The notes: generated from the letters alone by a model not told the origin. DNA of 64,000 bases from Chlorokybus atmophyticus (GCA_009103225.1 RHPI01002090.1:250214-314213); one strand, 5' to 3'; counted from the first letter of the stretch, positions 35,145 to 47,404 are shown. A program made the numbers and translations.

Positions 35145-36703
35145 GGCGACGTCACGCACTTGTATCACATGCATGCGCGTCACGTTATGTTGTACCCAAA
35201 CCATGACATCTGAACACTCATAAATGCCCATTGGGTGGTAAAGGGCCATACCATGAAATTCATGATGCATAACCGGGCCATAACGGGGCCAACAAAGGAG
35301 GTACAAACTCACTGATTTATGTCTTCGTAGTAATTTTGATTCCCTTCTCAGATTACGCAACACCGTGTCGTAGATTGATTAATTTAAATTGACATTCACA
35401 TATATAGCATCAAAAGACATGTGATATATCAAATGTTAAGCAAATAGTATGTTGTACAAGTAACGCAAAAGGCTGTTGAAATTCACTTATAGGTACGGAG
35501 TTTTAGTAGCAGATACCCCTTGTATGCGACAACATAAATTGTGGGGTATCTGATGTTTATACCATTTGTAGTACAAAGACCTTGTGGCATACGAAATGCA
35601 CATATCGATCTTGTGAGACTTAAAGAGCTTTCTGAGTTATGTGCGAATGGTTGTTGTGCATGGAATTTCTGGTTCAAGGGTTGGGTCTTGTATCAACCGT
35701 TGTTATGGCTTTGCGTCTTGACCCCGACTGTATGAATACAAATAACATTGTCCCAATGAACATCGTGTATGCATCATTTGAGTTGTTGCTTGTTGCACTT
35801 GTTGTTTGCACCACGATAACCAAATTGACTGAATTGTATTTGGCCCCTCGCTACCCCTCTTATGCATATCAAGAATCAAGAAGTGTATTACACATGGGTG
35901 TTGTTTCTTGGGGGTTGAAAACTCATCAGTTCAGCAGCTCGGTGGTTACTGATAGTGCTTCATGGTGTGGTGAGTAGACTGCTCCTGCATGGCAAAAACT
36001 TTGCATTATATTTATCATACTCATCAACACAACCATGGTTACCACATCACGCCAACCGCTACTACACAACAGGGTAGTCACTACATGTGTTGTTCTATGC
36101 ATGCGCATACCTGTGCTGCATTTTGTGTACACAACACCATCATGTGGTAGTGCAGCAGAATTCAAAGTGTACACAAGATCTGACGGGGATCTCGTGCACG
36201 CAAGTATATGGTATGAGTCGTGTGGTGATACAAACGAGCAGCATCAACATTGTTATATAGCAAGCACAATCCGCTAACGAAGTATGCGTGAGCGTGTACT
36301 AAAAAATGCGCGACACGTTTGCACATGCACGACACATGCAATGGACCCAGCATGATGTCAACATGCAGCTAATATTGTTCATGTAGACCACCGTGCTACT
36401 ATTACTCATTAACTTCACTCTTCTACCCACACCCCGTTAGCCATAGCACTCAGTACATGCATGTAGTACCTGCCCACATGGGCCGTGGTCAGCGGTGGAT
36501 ACTTGCACACAACGTCAACATGAGCAGCGACGACAACTCCCTCGCCCTCTCCTCCCCCTCCGCCTCCCTGCGCTTTTACCGCTTGCTCCATCGCTGCATG
36601 CAGTCTTGTGCTGCGTCAACCCTCACGCAGTGTCCACATCCACAGACAACGATACATTACATGGGCACGAACAGCATGGGTTCCAAGATTCAACATACAA
36701 CTA
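35145..36703. other. Intergenic region without a recognised gene
   Basis: I find no coherent exon set or repeat. Short open frames on both strands lack motifs. Confidence 0.45.
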
Positions 36704-37163
36704 CTAGGTATAGGTACAGTAAATTTGCCTACTACACGAAGTCCGATAAATCATGCCCGCCACATCGCCTAACGCCGTATCCCGAGCTGGCCTAGCGTCT
36801 CGTGATGGGGCTGCCCGTGCATCAGCCACTCGGCAAGCGCACAAGGACAGCAGCGCGACAGCCGGTGCTCCCAGCCAGCCATGAGTCGCGATAGCTAAAG
36901 GGATGAAGGTGTTGGAATCGGCGTGATCGTGATACTTGGCCTTCTTCCCGCGCTCCGCTGGCATTACCCCCCGCACCCGGATGTGATCGGCAAGCCGTAA
37001 CTGTCACGTCCAACAACATGCGACTGTCGCTGCCTGACTCGCAAACCACAATGTCCATACGCCTCCCCTGCTGCTCGTGCTCCAACAGTGGCAGTACACC
37101 TGTCACCTCACATCCACAGTGCTGTGCGTGCAGTGCTGGTGGCACTAGGCTCATGCCATTCAT
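36704..37163 (-). pseudogene. Relic of a retroelement reverse-transcriptase polyprotein C-terminus
   Basis: One minus-strand frame reads RRMDIVV...SRMLLDVTVT, and a second frame continues KKAKYHDHADSNTFIPLAIATHG with WLGAPAVALL. The order (DVTVT, AKY, FIPLA-x-THG, LG) matches the region after the RT domain in many non-LTR retrotransposons. The switch of frame near 36900 shows a frameshift. There is no intact RT domain, so this is a fossil; the exact element class is uncertain. Confidence 0.45.
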
Positions 37164-38293
37164 GTGCTCTTATGCAGTGCATGTTCTGGTTAGGTTGGGC
37201 TCGGTTGGGTTGGGTGGTGGGGTTGGTGCGCTTGCTGCTTGCCTGGCCTAGCTGGAGGGTGCTTGTGTTAGCATGCTGCATGCGTGTACAATGTGTCGTG
37301 CTGTTGCGCACACGCACAGTGTACCAAAGATGTGAGTGCACTAGTGCACACGTCTTGTCTAGGTCCTACTGTCCTAGAGCTCTAGCAGTTGTCTTGTGGT
37401 GATGCAAGCTCTGTCTTGGGCCTACTTTACCTATGCAACTTGCATGCTGCTGTTTTTACTGCTTGTGCACATGTGTGCTTGCATGCAATACCCTAGGAGT
37501 TCACTTAGAACGCAATTCTTATTTGAGTTATGCACATGTATCAAACGCGTGCAAAACATCACACCAACACTCACTCCATATCACATTCACGACCACCAGC
37601 TAAGCCATGCTTGCGCTTGCATGCTACCCCTACCCCTACCCATACCGCCCCTCTATCAGCTATGCATGTGTGTAGAATATATGCAATGGTGTGCATGTGA
37701 CTCACCATTGCACGGCCTTGTCACATACGCAAGCACAAGCACAAGCACAGTCCAACATGGCAACAACTTGTTTTACCATCGGGCTGCCTATACAACCTCA
37801 GCTATCTAGCTTCGCTATTGCCCTTGCCCCATTAGTCAACATGCATGCGTCAATACCTGTACACAAGGCGTTTCACACAGTCAGCTACTGGCCATGTCGC
37901 AATGGTGGTAGCAGCAGACAGCAGACGGACTCCCCCTCCTCTCTCTTCCTCTGCTTCTGCCGCCCTCTCTCTTGTGCTGCAATGTCCGCGCCCTTGCTGC
38001 AGTTAAGGGCTTGGGTTGCATCGTCAACGTCAGCAGTGCGCAACTGCTTGCACTGCTGCGACCGGCCCTGTGGCCCGCATCAGCTGACTGCGCCCTCGCG
38101 CAGTCGGTCTGGTAGCGCCATAGGTTATGAGCCGGGGTGGCGCTGGTGCCCTTGCTGGTGGTTAGGTGCTGCGGTAGGGTTGGGTGGTGGGGTTAGTGCA
38201 GTGCGTCCTTGGCACGGGCAAGTTGCTTTACCACGCAGCTTGCTCCCCGCGCATGCTGATTCTTCAGTTGGCCTCGGTTGCTGCCAAGTGTCT
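37164..38293. other. Intergenic region without a recognised gene
   Basis: Several GGTTGGGTGGTGGGGTT-like tracts (near 37190-37225 and 38165-38200) recur, suggesting degraded repeats. A 288-codon plus-strand frame across 37691-38557 has no domain signature and overlaps the RT relic on the other strand. Confidence 0.4.
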
Positions 38294-38677
38294 TCAGCGT
38301 TGCGGATGCTTCTTCACAGTCTTCACCACCATCATGTACAACAGCATCGGTGGTGTGCAGTAGACGTAGTCCTTGCTGCGCAGCATTCGCTGTCTCAACG
38401 TTGTCAGCAGCTTGTTCCAGGGGTAGCCATCACGTTGCATGGCTTGAATCAAGTCCGTCATGGCTGTCACGAGGTGGGTTCTGTATGTACACACGCGGGT
38501 ACAGCGCGCGTACTGCGAGTTAATCACACCCAGCTGCACTGTGCGCGGTGTGTTTGAGGTTGGCAGTGGCGCGCGGTGGTGCGGTATGGCTGTGTAGGCT
38601 GGCAGGTCCCGTTTACTGTACAGCTTGGTGCAGATGCCGTCCTCAGTTTGAAATACCTCCAAGGCCAGAAATGGCAT
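38294..38677 (-). pseudogene. Reverse-transcriptase fragment, Penelope-like or related
   Basis: A 127-codon minus-strand frame reads ALEVFQTEDGICTKLYSKRD, then LGVINSQYARCTRVCT and a GYPW turn. The succession (G-x-x-T-x-LY-K, an R-x-x-R-x-C block, then an RGYP-like motif) resembles the C-terminal part of Penelope-like reverse transcriptases. The catalytic YxDD part is absent. It ends at TGA 38294 and lies about 160 bases past the SNM1 stop. Confidence 0.4.
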
Positions 38678-38837
38678 GTGTGAGTAGCTAAGTCCAAGCC
38701 GTGATGCAATGCACTATGCAATGCTAACATGCTTACACAAATGTCAACAACGGTATTGACAACAGCCTTACACCTACCTAACCTCAATGTTCAATATGTT
38801 ACATCTTTGTACGCAAGCAGTTGCAGTCCAAGCCGCA

Positions 38838-41800
38838 TCAACGTGATCGTGGCAGCCATTTGTCAAAGCACGCCTGCATCTTGTCTCGGCTTGTCTGGGT
38901 GCCAACATTTACAGTTGGGATGATGCGCTTTGGCCGTACAAATTGAACGAATTCCTGGAGCTCGAGATAGCTGGAGTGCTCGGAGTATGGTACACCATAA
39001 ACTGTCACTGCACCAGCCTTGGTTGGCTTCAACAGCTCCAGCTCTTTGCCCAGCTTTTCGGAATATGTCCACCCCGTTGGCCGGAAGGCCAGAACTGCAT
39101 TCCAGCGGTCTCCGAACTTCCTGAGGTATCTATTCAATCCCTATCACAAGCGCAGTGGTCAGCGGACAATGTAATGTATGTAAGTGCGGTGCCTTTCACA
39201 CAAACACAGAATATGTGCACCACTGGCAACAACACCAATCGGTCACACATTACGCTTGTTGCGGTTTGCAAGGGAATAAGAATGGTTAAGGTGATACATT
39301 GCCTTCATAGCACCAACCACCAAGTATACAGGCATACTAAGTATTGGGCTTTTGTGGGCAAGGACCAAGTGCCTTTCTCTCCGTGCAATGCGTAGCTTAC
39401 CTCAGGACGCAACGCAAATATTGGGAGCACATGAACGTTGGTCACACAGGCATCAGCCGTGAGACGCTGTTGCAAGGCTGGCCATTCCAGGCAGCCCAAG
39501 GTCTTGATGCGTTGAGAATCGGCGTAGATACAAGCATTGAGCGCTTCTGCAACAGCCATGTACACCTTCTCCTTGCCAATTGAATACGCACCTATTTGCG
39601 GACAATATCAGTGCACGCTGATGCAAGTGTCAGGTAAGTCTAAGCAATAGGCTTGTAAGATTTGAGACGTACCAACAACAATCAAAGTGTGTCTGTTTTT
39701 TGCAAGAGCCTTCTGCACTATGTCCACAACTCGCCCAATGACAAGCTGCTGTGGAGGAAAGCTGCCAAACGCATTCCAACATAAGAACTCGCTCTGCTAA
39801 GCCAACAATACAGCAACGCATACGCACCAGTAGCGTGGGTTGCAGTAAGTTGTGTCCAGATACAGCTCATCAACCTTTGTGTCCTGCAACTCCTTGAACT
39901 GTTGCATAAAACAATCAGCTCGGAAGTCGCCAGTATGAAGCAAATGTTGTCCTCGCCAGTTCTTGAACAAAAACAATGCAGCGCCGGGACAATGATTGGC
40001 TTCCAAGAGTGTCACTTCCACGCCATCGACAACTTGCATGCAGTGCATTGGGAGAGCAACAACGTACCTAGAAGCAACAATGACTGAGCTCGCAGGCTAG
40101 CACCGTTGGCAATGCATGCTGACCTGGCTGCACTTACTCGGGGCTAACGCGAAGCTTTGAGAGAACTAAGTTGGCTGTAACCTGGCTGCAGTAGATGGGA
40201 CCATGCACCCACTTGCTGGTCAATCCGCCATAATGGTCAGTATGGAAGTGTGATAGAAAGTAACCCCGGCACTGCGGGACGGCACCAAAACGGAAGGCAT
40301 CTACGGTAAAATAAGTGCCTATGCAACAGTAGTCACGACTCAGAGAGAGTCTTCCAGGTAGGCAACGAACATTAAGGCTGTATCAGCAGCAACATCGCTG
40401 TCGTCATGGTCAGGGAAAGCAAATTGGCACAAGCTGCAGTCCCATGCAACTCAGCTTCCAATATGCCAACCTTGATTGGTTCAAGCAAGCACATGTGACC
40501 ATGGCATGAGCATGAGCAAACCTGGCATTCGCTTATAGAAGGGGCAGCTGCGGTCATTCCCCTTAGTATCACCAGTAGTGTCAGCTATGCCAGCTGATGG
40601 CTGTACTTGAGTGGGTTGCCGTTTCAGCTGCTTTGCTGGTGGTGTTGCCTTCATACCAAAGTAGGGGCCAATTAATTGCTGCACCTTCTGCACAGATTTT
40701 TGTGCAGCCAAGCCAATGGAGAAGTATGCGCCCAGCGTGCGCTGCTTCAGAGCAGGTTGCATGCTGGTACCAGTTTGTTCAAAGCCTGCATGGAACATGC
40801 GTCAGATGCACGAGTATTAAGAGAAGGGTGAGTTTCGTTTCAGGTGCACACGTACCTGTTTCAGCTGCATGGACAGCTTCCTGTTCGTCATCACCTTCAG
40901 CTTCGGAGCATGCATCAACATCGTCAGCTTCCTCACTCGCAGGCACCACTACAGCAGGGAGGTACGTCTCCGTGGTCGCCTCACTTTCTGCCACCAGATC
41001 AATGACTGCTGCAGACCACCAGGTAAGCACCCCACGTATTCTTCCCCGCTGACGATAAGAATTGCACTGCCAGCTCAGTCAACCACTGCAATACAAACCT
41101 GGTAACTGGGTGGGCTGTACGAAGTCATTAACCCGACACACTTGGTCGCTGCCAATCGAACCTTGCGCATGCTCATATATGCAGGACGTTGCTGAGCGTC
41201 CTGATGTGGTTGCTGCTAACCCACTCGCTTGTCGCAAGCAATCGTGTTCTGAACAGTTACACGCACAATATGACTGCGTGTTTCTGAATCACTCCACGTT
41301 TCGTATAACTCGCAGTGCCAACCAGTGCTGTTGAGCACGCTGCTGAGCTGGTACCTCGTTGTGTAGCTGCTGGCATAGTGCTTGTACTAGAAAAAGAACG
41401 GGATTTGGTCAGCTCGGTATGCTTGAACAACCGATAATGCGCCAGTCCTCTGCTACTGCAACGCGCACCAGCCAAGCACTCTGCCAACAGCTTGTAAGCT
41501 ACGAGGCACTACGTGCAGGACATGCAATGAGATTCCGCCAGGTACCTGTGATGGGCTGTGCATTGCCGAGGCAGTCACTGACATGCATCTCGCGCTTCTG
41601 CCACATTGCACTGCTGTTAACCAGCTAAGCAGCGCACAGCGTCGCACCACTCTACAAACTACACCAACTGCTCAGCAACCACCATCCTCACCTGCTGCTC
41701 GACTTCATCCAGAGGCGCCTGGCACATAGGGCAGAAGAACTCGCCCTCCTGCACCTCCTCAACCCCATCGCTCCACTTGCGCTTCAACATGCCGCCCGCC

Positions 41801-41913
41801 TCGCCGCCCGCAAGCTCAGCCTGCAGGCTGCAGCCTGCCGATGCCGCTGCCTCAGCTGCGACTTGGCGGGAACCACCAAGTGCGTCCGCACTGCTTGTGC
41901 GATGGCATCGCAT
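38838..41913 (-). CDS. DCLRE1A: SNM1/Pso2 (DCLRE1A-type) DNA crosslink-repair nuclease with UBZ4 finger
   Basis: Metallo-beta-lactamase/beta-CASP 5' exonuclease that digests past interstrand crosslinks. Exons: 41692-41913, 41546-41597, 41355-41447, 40856-41008, 40522-40785, 40138-40300, 39828-40067, 39673-39761, 39401-39591, 38838-39140; phases close to 589 residues. Exons 1-2 build a UBZ4 finger ([10 protein letters not shown] to HVSDC; C-x2-C...H-x3-C) for binding ubiquitinated PCNA or FANCD2. The linker has two PIP-like motifs ([16 protein letters not shown]). The nuclease has [19 protein letters not shown] (HxHxDH), [18 protein letters not shown] and LYLDTTYC; beta-CASP has [21 protein letters not shown] and PYSEHSSY. 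Exon 3 is the least conserved and its acceptor least certain. The start is the first ATG in frame; TGTAA lies about 40 bases after the stop. Confidence 0.93.
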
Positions 41914-42297
41914 TGCACAAGCTCGCAAACCCTAACCCTAACCCTAATTTGCTTCTGAGAGTGCCGCTGCCGCAAGCTTATCGACCTGTTTGGTGGCGCA
42001 GCGACGCCCACAAAGTGACGCGTTGTGGGTCTTACCGTTAGTGCTCTTTGCTCAGCTGCAGCCGTTTGGAGCCAATTAAAGCGCCTCGTGAAGGCTGCAG
42101 GATCCGGCTGTGGTCATCGCAGGCAATACCTAAGAGCCGTCAATTGTAGGTTTGGAAAGTGTCTTGCTTGTGCATGGTCTTCTCGTAGCCGCCGCCGCCA
42201 ACGTCGTTGCCGCCGCCGTAGTTGTTGCGGCCAGGCTCGCGGAACTCACGGCAAGGGAGTCATAGGCAGTTTTTCTGTGCTAAGGGGGACAGATACA
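41914..42297. promoter_or_regulatory. Divergent promoter of SNM1 and plastid bL12 with telomere-like boxes
   Basis: The 384 bases between start codons hold AAACCCTAACCCTAACCC at about 41927-41945, just upstream of the SNM1 start on its strand. In land plants the telo-box AAACCCTAA is a promoter element of ribosomal-protein and other growth-linked genes, which would fit the bL12 side. CCGCCGCC repeats sit near 42190-42225. Confidence 0.6.
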
Positions 42298-43304
42298 ATG
42301 GCGGCTATTGCGGAGTGCAGCGCCTGCATTGCACCATGCCGACCTGTCGCGGCTGCGCCCGCCAGGTCTTCAAGGACGGTGTCGAAGGTGAGTTGAGTGT
42401 CAGGGTGCAGCTGCCCCTAGCGCATATGGCATGCATTGCACAATGAGCGCCTACAGCAATGCCTGTATACACAATTCACTTTGCTTGTCACAAACGAGCC
42501 CAGCAACGAACATTGACGATGTTGTCCGATTGCATACCCCCTCAATTTTGGGTGATCTCTTTCTTGATCACCAGGCCGGTGCTCTCAGCGGCAGCAGCAG
42601 CTTCTTCCAGTCTGCAAAGCTCTCTCAGAGGGTCCCAGCTGCCTCGCGACGCGGCACTGTGATGAGCGCCGCCACCGATGAGATTGTCGAGAAGTTGAAG
42701 ACCATCACACTTCTCGAGGCTGCTGAGCTTGTGAAGTCGATCGAGGAGGTGAGAACTGATAGCCTCCATTGTATGGTTTTGCATTGAGCAAATTGTACCT
42801 TCGCAAGTGATGGGTGCTCAGTTCTTTTAGGTTTGTCGATTGAATTTTTGGTTTCTCTAAGATGTGTGCTTGCAACAAGCACAGTTTGCGAAGTGCCATT
42901 AATCTTGGTTGGCTGCAGGTCTTTGGTGTCAGCGCCGCTGCCCCTATGGGCGGTATGGTGGCCATGCCAGGTGGTGGTGGCGCTGCGGAGGCTGCCCCAG
43001 CTGTCGAGGAGAAGACCGAGTTTGACGTTGTGGTTGTTGAGGTCGACGCCGCCAAGCGCATCAACCTTATTAAGGTAAATACTGTTGCTCGATAAGCAGA
43101 CATGGTTGTTGTTGTAACGCAAGAAACATGTACTGATGGTTTGTCTGGCAGGTTGTGCGATCTTTGACCCCGCTGGGTCTCAAGGAGGCAAAGGATGCCG
43201 TAAGCACACTCCCCAGCGTGCTTCTCGCTGGTGTTCCCAAGGACAAGGCCGAGGAGGCCAAGAAGGCTCTTGAGGAGGGTGGTGCCAAGGTCGAGATCAA
43301 GTAA
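42298..43304 (+). CDS. RPL12: Plastid large-subunit ribosomal protein bL12c (L7/L12)
   Basis: Stalk protein of the plastid ribosome that recruits translation GTPases. Exons 42298-42387, 42575-42748, 42919-43074 and 43152-43304 give 190 residues. The first about 58 ([20 protein letters not shown] onward, rich in A, S and R) form the transit peptide. The mature N-terminal dimerisation domain is [20 protein letters not shown]; a GGM/AAP-rich hinge follows. The C-terminal domain reads [37 protein letters not shown] and ends [10 protein letters not shown], the normal bL12 terminus, directly at TAA. All introns are GT-AG. Confidence 0.97.
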
Positions 43305-44021
43305 ACAAGATACATACAGAACAAACTGGTTGCTACAATGTAGCGCAGTTACCTAGCGCGCGCGGTTAACTCAATTCCTATATTATGCTGTTCTCAATGG
43401 TTGCCTCGTCGTCTTGCACTTCTGTGCTGATTGTCGTCGATGTGTGCAATTGATTGGGAAAATGGAAAAGAGAGAAGTTTATACTATCAACATCCTGACA
43501 CCAACTGCTACTGGGTGTTGTGAAGTGACTCTTGACGAGCTCGCAGCGTGACCGTACAGCAGGACTGTCACATAAATTCGTGCATATCTGCTTCTGCTAA
43601 CCACACCTGGTGCAGATACTTGAGTGGATCAAAATACACAAAATTGTCACCAGATTCAAGCTTGGTGTTAACAACGTGCGGCTCTCTGATGCATATGTCG
43701 TACATGCCATATCCCCTCATTGCATTCTTGGTACTCCCAGTTGCACATCAGGATTGTGCAAAGTACAACTGACGATTCGCAATCAACCATGGTGTTAACA
43801 ACTGCACGCCCGATTCAACCCTGTCCTAACAGGACTGCACAAGATAAAATGAATACCATCAACACTCTAAGATCAACACAGCTATGCTGGATAAGTCAGC
43901 AAGAAGCTGATGTTCAAAGTCTGTCGGTCACACTTCTTGCAACATACACTAAACCCCTGAAGCCAAAACAAGCACACAAAACTAGTTTACAACTACTCCT
44001 TGCCTCCGCAGCCCTACACTC
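43305..44021. other. Intergenic region between convergent bL12c and SDHAF4 genes
   Basis: Contains both 3' flanks, including a TGTAA on the minus strand about 35 bases beyond the SDHAF4 stop. Nothing else recognised. Confidence 0.55.
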
Positions 44022-45105
44022 TCAGAAATCGCTACACCGCCCCTTAACCTCCCAGTCGCTGTACCGAGTCGGCTCAGGACCTCGCGGACCACCAATCTCA
44101 CCGGTCTTCTTATTGACACGCTGGCTGAGGTCCTGCACAAGTAAACCATCAGCGACTGAGCTCCCGCTCCAATACAAACTCGCTTTGCTACTGGCATGAC
44201 ATCTGACGCACTATAAACAACGCCATGCTAGTGTCGGCACCATAATTTCTCCGGCAGGCTACCAGGCAACTAAGCATGGCAATACGTGTGATGGGCATGC
44301 ATGCTGGTGAATATCAATTGGAGGAAAACACTAGATGCATGCGCAAGCGCAAGCCTGCCCTTTGCAACGCGCATGCTTCAACACGCGGGTATGTTTACAC
44401 ACAACGTGTATGCACACAACTGCATGCACACAGTGTGGGAGCGTGTGCTCAAATCGGGTGCGCCAAACTGTGAAGTACTACTTGCTAAACAATATTGAAA
44501 TGCTGACTTAAACAATGCCTACTCGATGTGGTATACAACAACGACCTGCTGACAAGTGGGCGCATACACACGTGTCACACCAGACTATGCATGGCAGCAA
44601 AACAATGGCTAACATGCGATTGCAAGCTCTAGAACTGCATGCATGCATGTGACATACCTCTGCATATACAGGCACTAATCATACATTGCAGCAGCACACT
44701 CGCAAAGTCCACAGAGCACGGAGCTTGCAGCTTGTTGCACCATACCTCATCATCAACGTCCACGGCTGATCCTTCCTCGTCCGCAAGGGCGCCGGCTCCT
44801 TCATTAAGGGGGGGCGGAGGAGCCGACAGCCTTCCGCTGCGCAGCTGCCTGGCGACCTCCTCAGCCGTTCGCCGCTGGAGGCTCTCCATCACATCCGGCA
44901 GGGGCGGTGGTCCGCCCCTCCCACCCTGAGCATCAGCAGCAAACCATCGCTGAGACGCAACGGCTCCGGTAAGAACTGCGTAGCGGGGGATAGAGGAGGA
45001 GGCGGTGGCGACCGCGGCTGCTGAGACACGCTCCGCACCGGCCACGACCGCCCCCGCCGCCGCCGCCGCCGCCACCCTCCGAGCCACCGTCGTCAACCCA
45101 GCCAT
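44022..45105 (-). CDS. SDHAF4: SDHAF4, succinate dehydrogenase assembly factor 4 (DUF1674)
   Basis: Mitochondrial chaperone that binds flavinated SDHA and helps it join SDHB during complex II assembly. Two exons, 44746-45105 and 44022-44132, give 156 residues. Exon 1 begins with an alanine/arginine-rich presequence ([20 protein letters not shown]) suited to mitochondrial import and a poorly conserved acidic linker. Exon 2 is the family signature: [20 protein letters not shown] then [11 protein letters not shown] at the C-terminus, immediately followed by TGA. The single intron (44133-44745) is GT-AG, phase 0. Confidence 0.93.
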
Positions 45106-45779
45106 AACGTGGCGTCTGCAACGAGCGCACAGAAGGTGCCACAGTGGGGTAAAGTAGGTCTCTCGGACTCAACGCCCTGAGAGTCTTGGTGTGTTTGCAA
45201 AGCAGACTCTGCTCTCGAATGTTCATGTGGTGCCTGCACGGAGGGTGTTGAGTGAGAAGGGAAGCCCCCCCCTTGGGAGTCCCAAGTTGGGACAACATGC
45301 TCGACCCTCGGGAGTGCAAGTGTGCGTATAATTGAGTACAATTGGGTATGTATACACGACGAAGTTGATGGGGTTTTTTTTAAGGGGGTTCATCAGCGCA
45401 TGTATATTACATGTGTAGCAGCACGCGCTGACAAGCGCAGAGTGTGTGTTATGTGAAACACAGCAACAACTTGTGTGCGTGTGAACGTCAATATCAATAT
45501 ACAGGTTGCTTATGAAAGCACCAAGTGCTCGGCACACATTACATGTTTTCAACAGGAATTGTACATGCAAAAGCAGCAGCAACTTAGCCATGTGTCATCA
45601 ATGTGTATCACATTCGCACATGCGTATTAATGTATGATGAAGCACGTCAGTGATTGCAAATAGTTCGTATGCAATAAATGTGGTAATGGAAGTTGACAAC
45701 GTTGTCAATTAGATGAGCAATGCAATTAAGCTTTGTACACATAACCAACATTGGAGTTGCGTTTATAGCAAACTGTAGC
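45106..45779. other. Intergenic region without a recognised gene
   Basis: SDHAF4 upstream flank with GCC-rich, then AT-rich sequence. No coding or repeat signal of note. Confidence 0.45.
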
Positions 45780-46289
45780 TGTCACGAATTGGGATATTGT
45801 GACAGACCTCACTCATGGTCGTGTCTTTTACTACCATAGCCTAGTGGTCGGGCCCCGATTGTTACAATGGTAACGGAGCTTGACGTCTCAGGTTCAATTC
45901 CCGTAGGGGACTGAGGCAGATCCAAGGCAAAAACATAAAAACATTTGGGTCGGCTTGCCCTAGGCTGGGCGCGGGATCACGACCTGCGCGCCGAGCCAGT
46001 TCAACCTAAAGCCGCGTGAGCGGTCGCGCTGCGATGGCAGGTCGCGCTGTGAGGATGGCCGTTCGTTCGGTCAGCACCGTTTGTGGGCCGGACCCAATAG
46101 GCCGCGGGCGGATCGGTCGTGGTACGGCCGTGACCACGGCGACGTGGGCTAGTAAGTGCTTCATTGGATTATAAGGAACTCATGGGTTAAATTGGGAGGA
46201 ATGTCACGAATTGGGATAAATTGTGACAGACCTTACTCATGGTAGTGTCTTTTACTACCATAGCCTAGTGGTCGGGCCCCAATTGTTGC
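45780..46289 (+). mobile_element. tRNA-derived SINE-like element with terminal direct repeats
   Basis: The left terminal repeat (45780-45866) recurs at 46202-46289, both starting TGTCACGAATTGGGAT. Polymerase III-type boxes are present: A box TAGCCTAGTGG at 45837-45847 and B box GGTTCAATTCC at 45891-45901. The body is GC-rich and ends near a CATTGGATTATAAGGAACTC segment. A hairpin (ATGGTAGTGTCTTTTACTACCAT in the second repeat) sits just before the A box. It may be a SINE tandem unit, comparable to Chlamydomonas SINEX elements, or a TRIM-like element. Confidence 0.65.
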
Positions 46290-46954
46290 AGTAGCATTCC
46301 CTCACCCACGGCCACGTGCATAAAGCAAACAATGTGCTAACATCAAACAAACAGTAGCGCACTCAATTTGCTGGAGGCCGAGTCAACCTATTAGTTGGAC
46401 TAGATATATTAACGCAGCCCTCATGCTCCTTCCCTTACCGCAGCACCACCTGCGCTGCACACTTATCCACCACACTGTACGTGTTCCCCCTGCAAGACAT
46501 ACCCTGCAGCCGAGGCTTACCTGCACGACATTGTGAAGCATATGCACTTTTGAGCCAACGGTTGCGAATGTATATCGCATGTGCAATTGATGCATAAGCT
46601 TTCCAAACATTGGAGACCAGGTAGCACACACAATGCGCACTAGCAATAGCACTCTCTTTAACACACCAAGGCACTTCAATTATACGGGCATGGGCTTGGC
46701 TATAGTATATGCATTATGTAAATGCGTTGAGGTGAGGAAGCGGGGTGGATAGCAGCAAGGCAGGGCAGGGGAGGGGGGAACGCTTAAGACAAGCAAGGAA
46801 GCAGACATGTGCGGACCGGGCCGAATGCATGTTTACAAGTTTATGGAATTACATGCGCAACACATCAAAGCTGCGGCTGCAGTTGTTTTGAATCACGTAG
46901 CTAATACATCAGTTACGCGACGGAGTGCGCGCGAGTGAGGGAGACAGAGTGTGT
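46290..46954. other. Spacer between two oppositely oriented short elements
   Basis: About 665 bases separating the inverted pair. Small open frames on the minus strand show no family features. Confidence 0.4.
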
Positions 46955-47404
46955 AATAAGTGGGCTTCGACCACTAGGCTATGGTAGCAAAAGACGCTAC
47001 CATGAGTGAGTTCTGTCACAATCCATCTTAAATCGTGACATTCCTCCCCAATTTAACCCATGGGTTCCTCATTATCCAATGAAGCACTTGCTAGCCCACG
47101 TCGCCGTGGTCACGGCCGTACCACGACCGGTCCGCCCGCGGCCATTTGAATCCGGCCATCCTTACCGCGCGACTTGCCATCGCGGCGCGACCGCTCGCGC
47201 GGCCATAGGTTAAACTGGCTCGGCGCGCAGGTTGCAAACCTGCGCCCAGCCTGGGGCAAGCCGCGCCAAATGTTTTTGCCCTTGAATCTGCACCAGTCCC
47301 CTATGGAAATTGAACCTGAGACGTCGAGCTCCATTACTATTGTAACAAGTGGGCTCCGACCACTAGGCTATGGTAGCAAAAGACGCTACCATGATGTCGC
47401 AAAA
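46955..47404 (-). mobile_element. Second copy of the tRNA-derived element, opposite orientation
   Basis: Read on the minus strand it repeats the first element: terminal segments with the ATGGTAGC...GCTACCAT hairpin and CCTAGTGGTCGGAGCCCAC at 47347-47404 and again at 46965-47040, B-box-like GGTTCAATTTCC near 47310, and the CATTGGATAATGAGGAACCC segment near 47080. The body is diverged by many transitions. Confidence 0.65.

Noticed and set aside
34660-35223. A 187-codon plus-strand frame antisense to RbfA exon 1
   Set aside because: The leucine runs are the complement of the serine/arginine-rich transit-peptide codons; RbfA itself is well supported.
37691-38557. A 288-codon plus-strand frame
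   Set aside because: No motif, biased composition (H, C, S), overlaps the RT relic on the other strand and has no plausible splice context.
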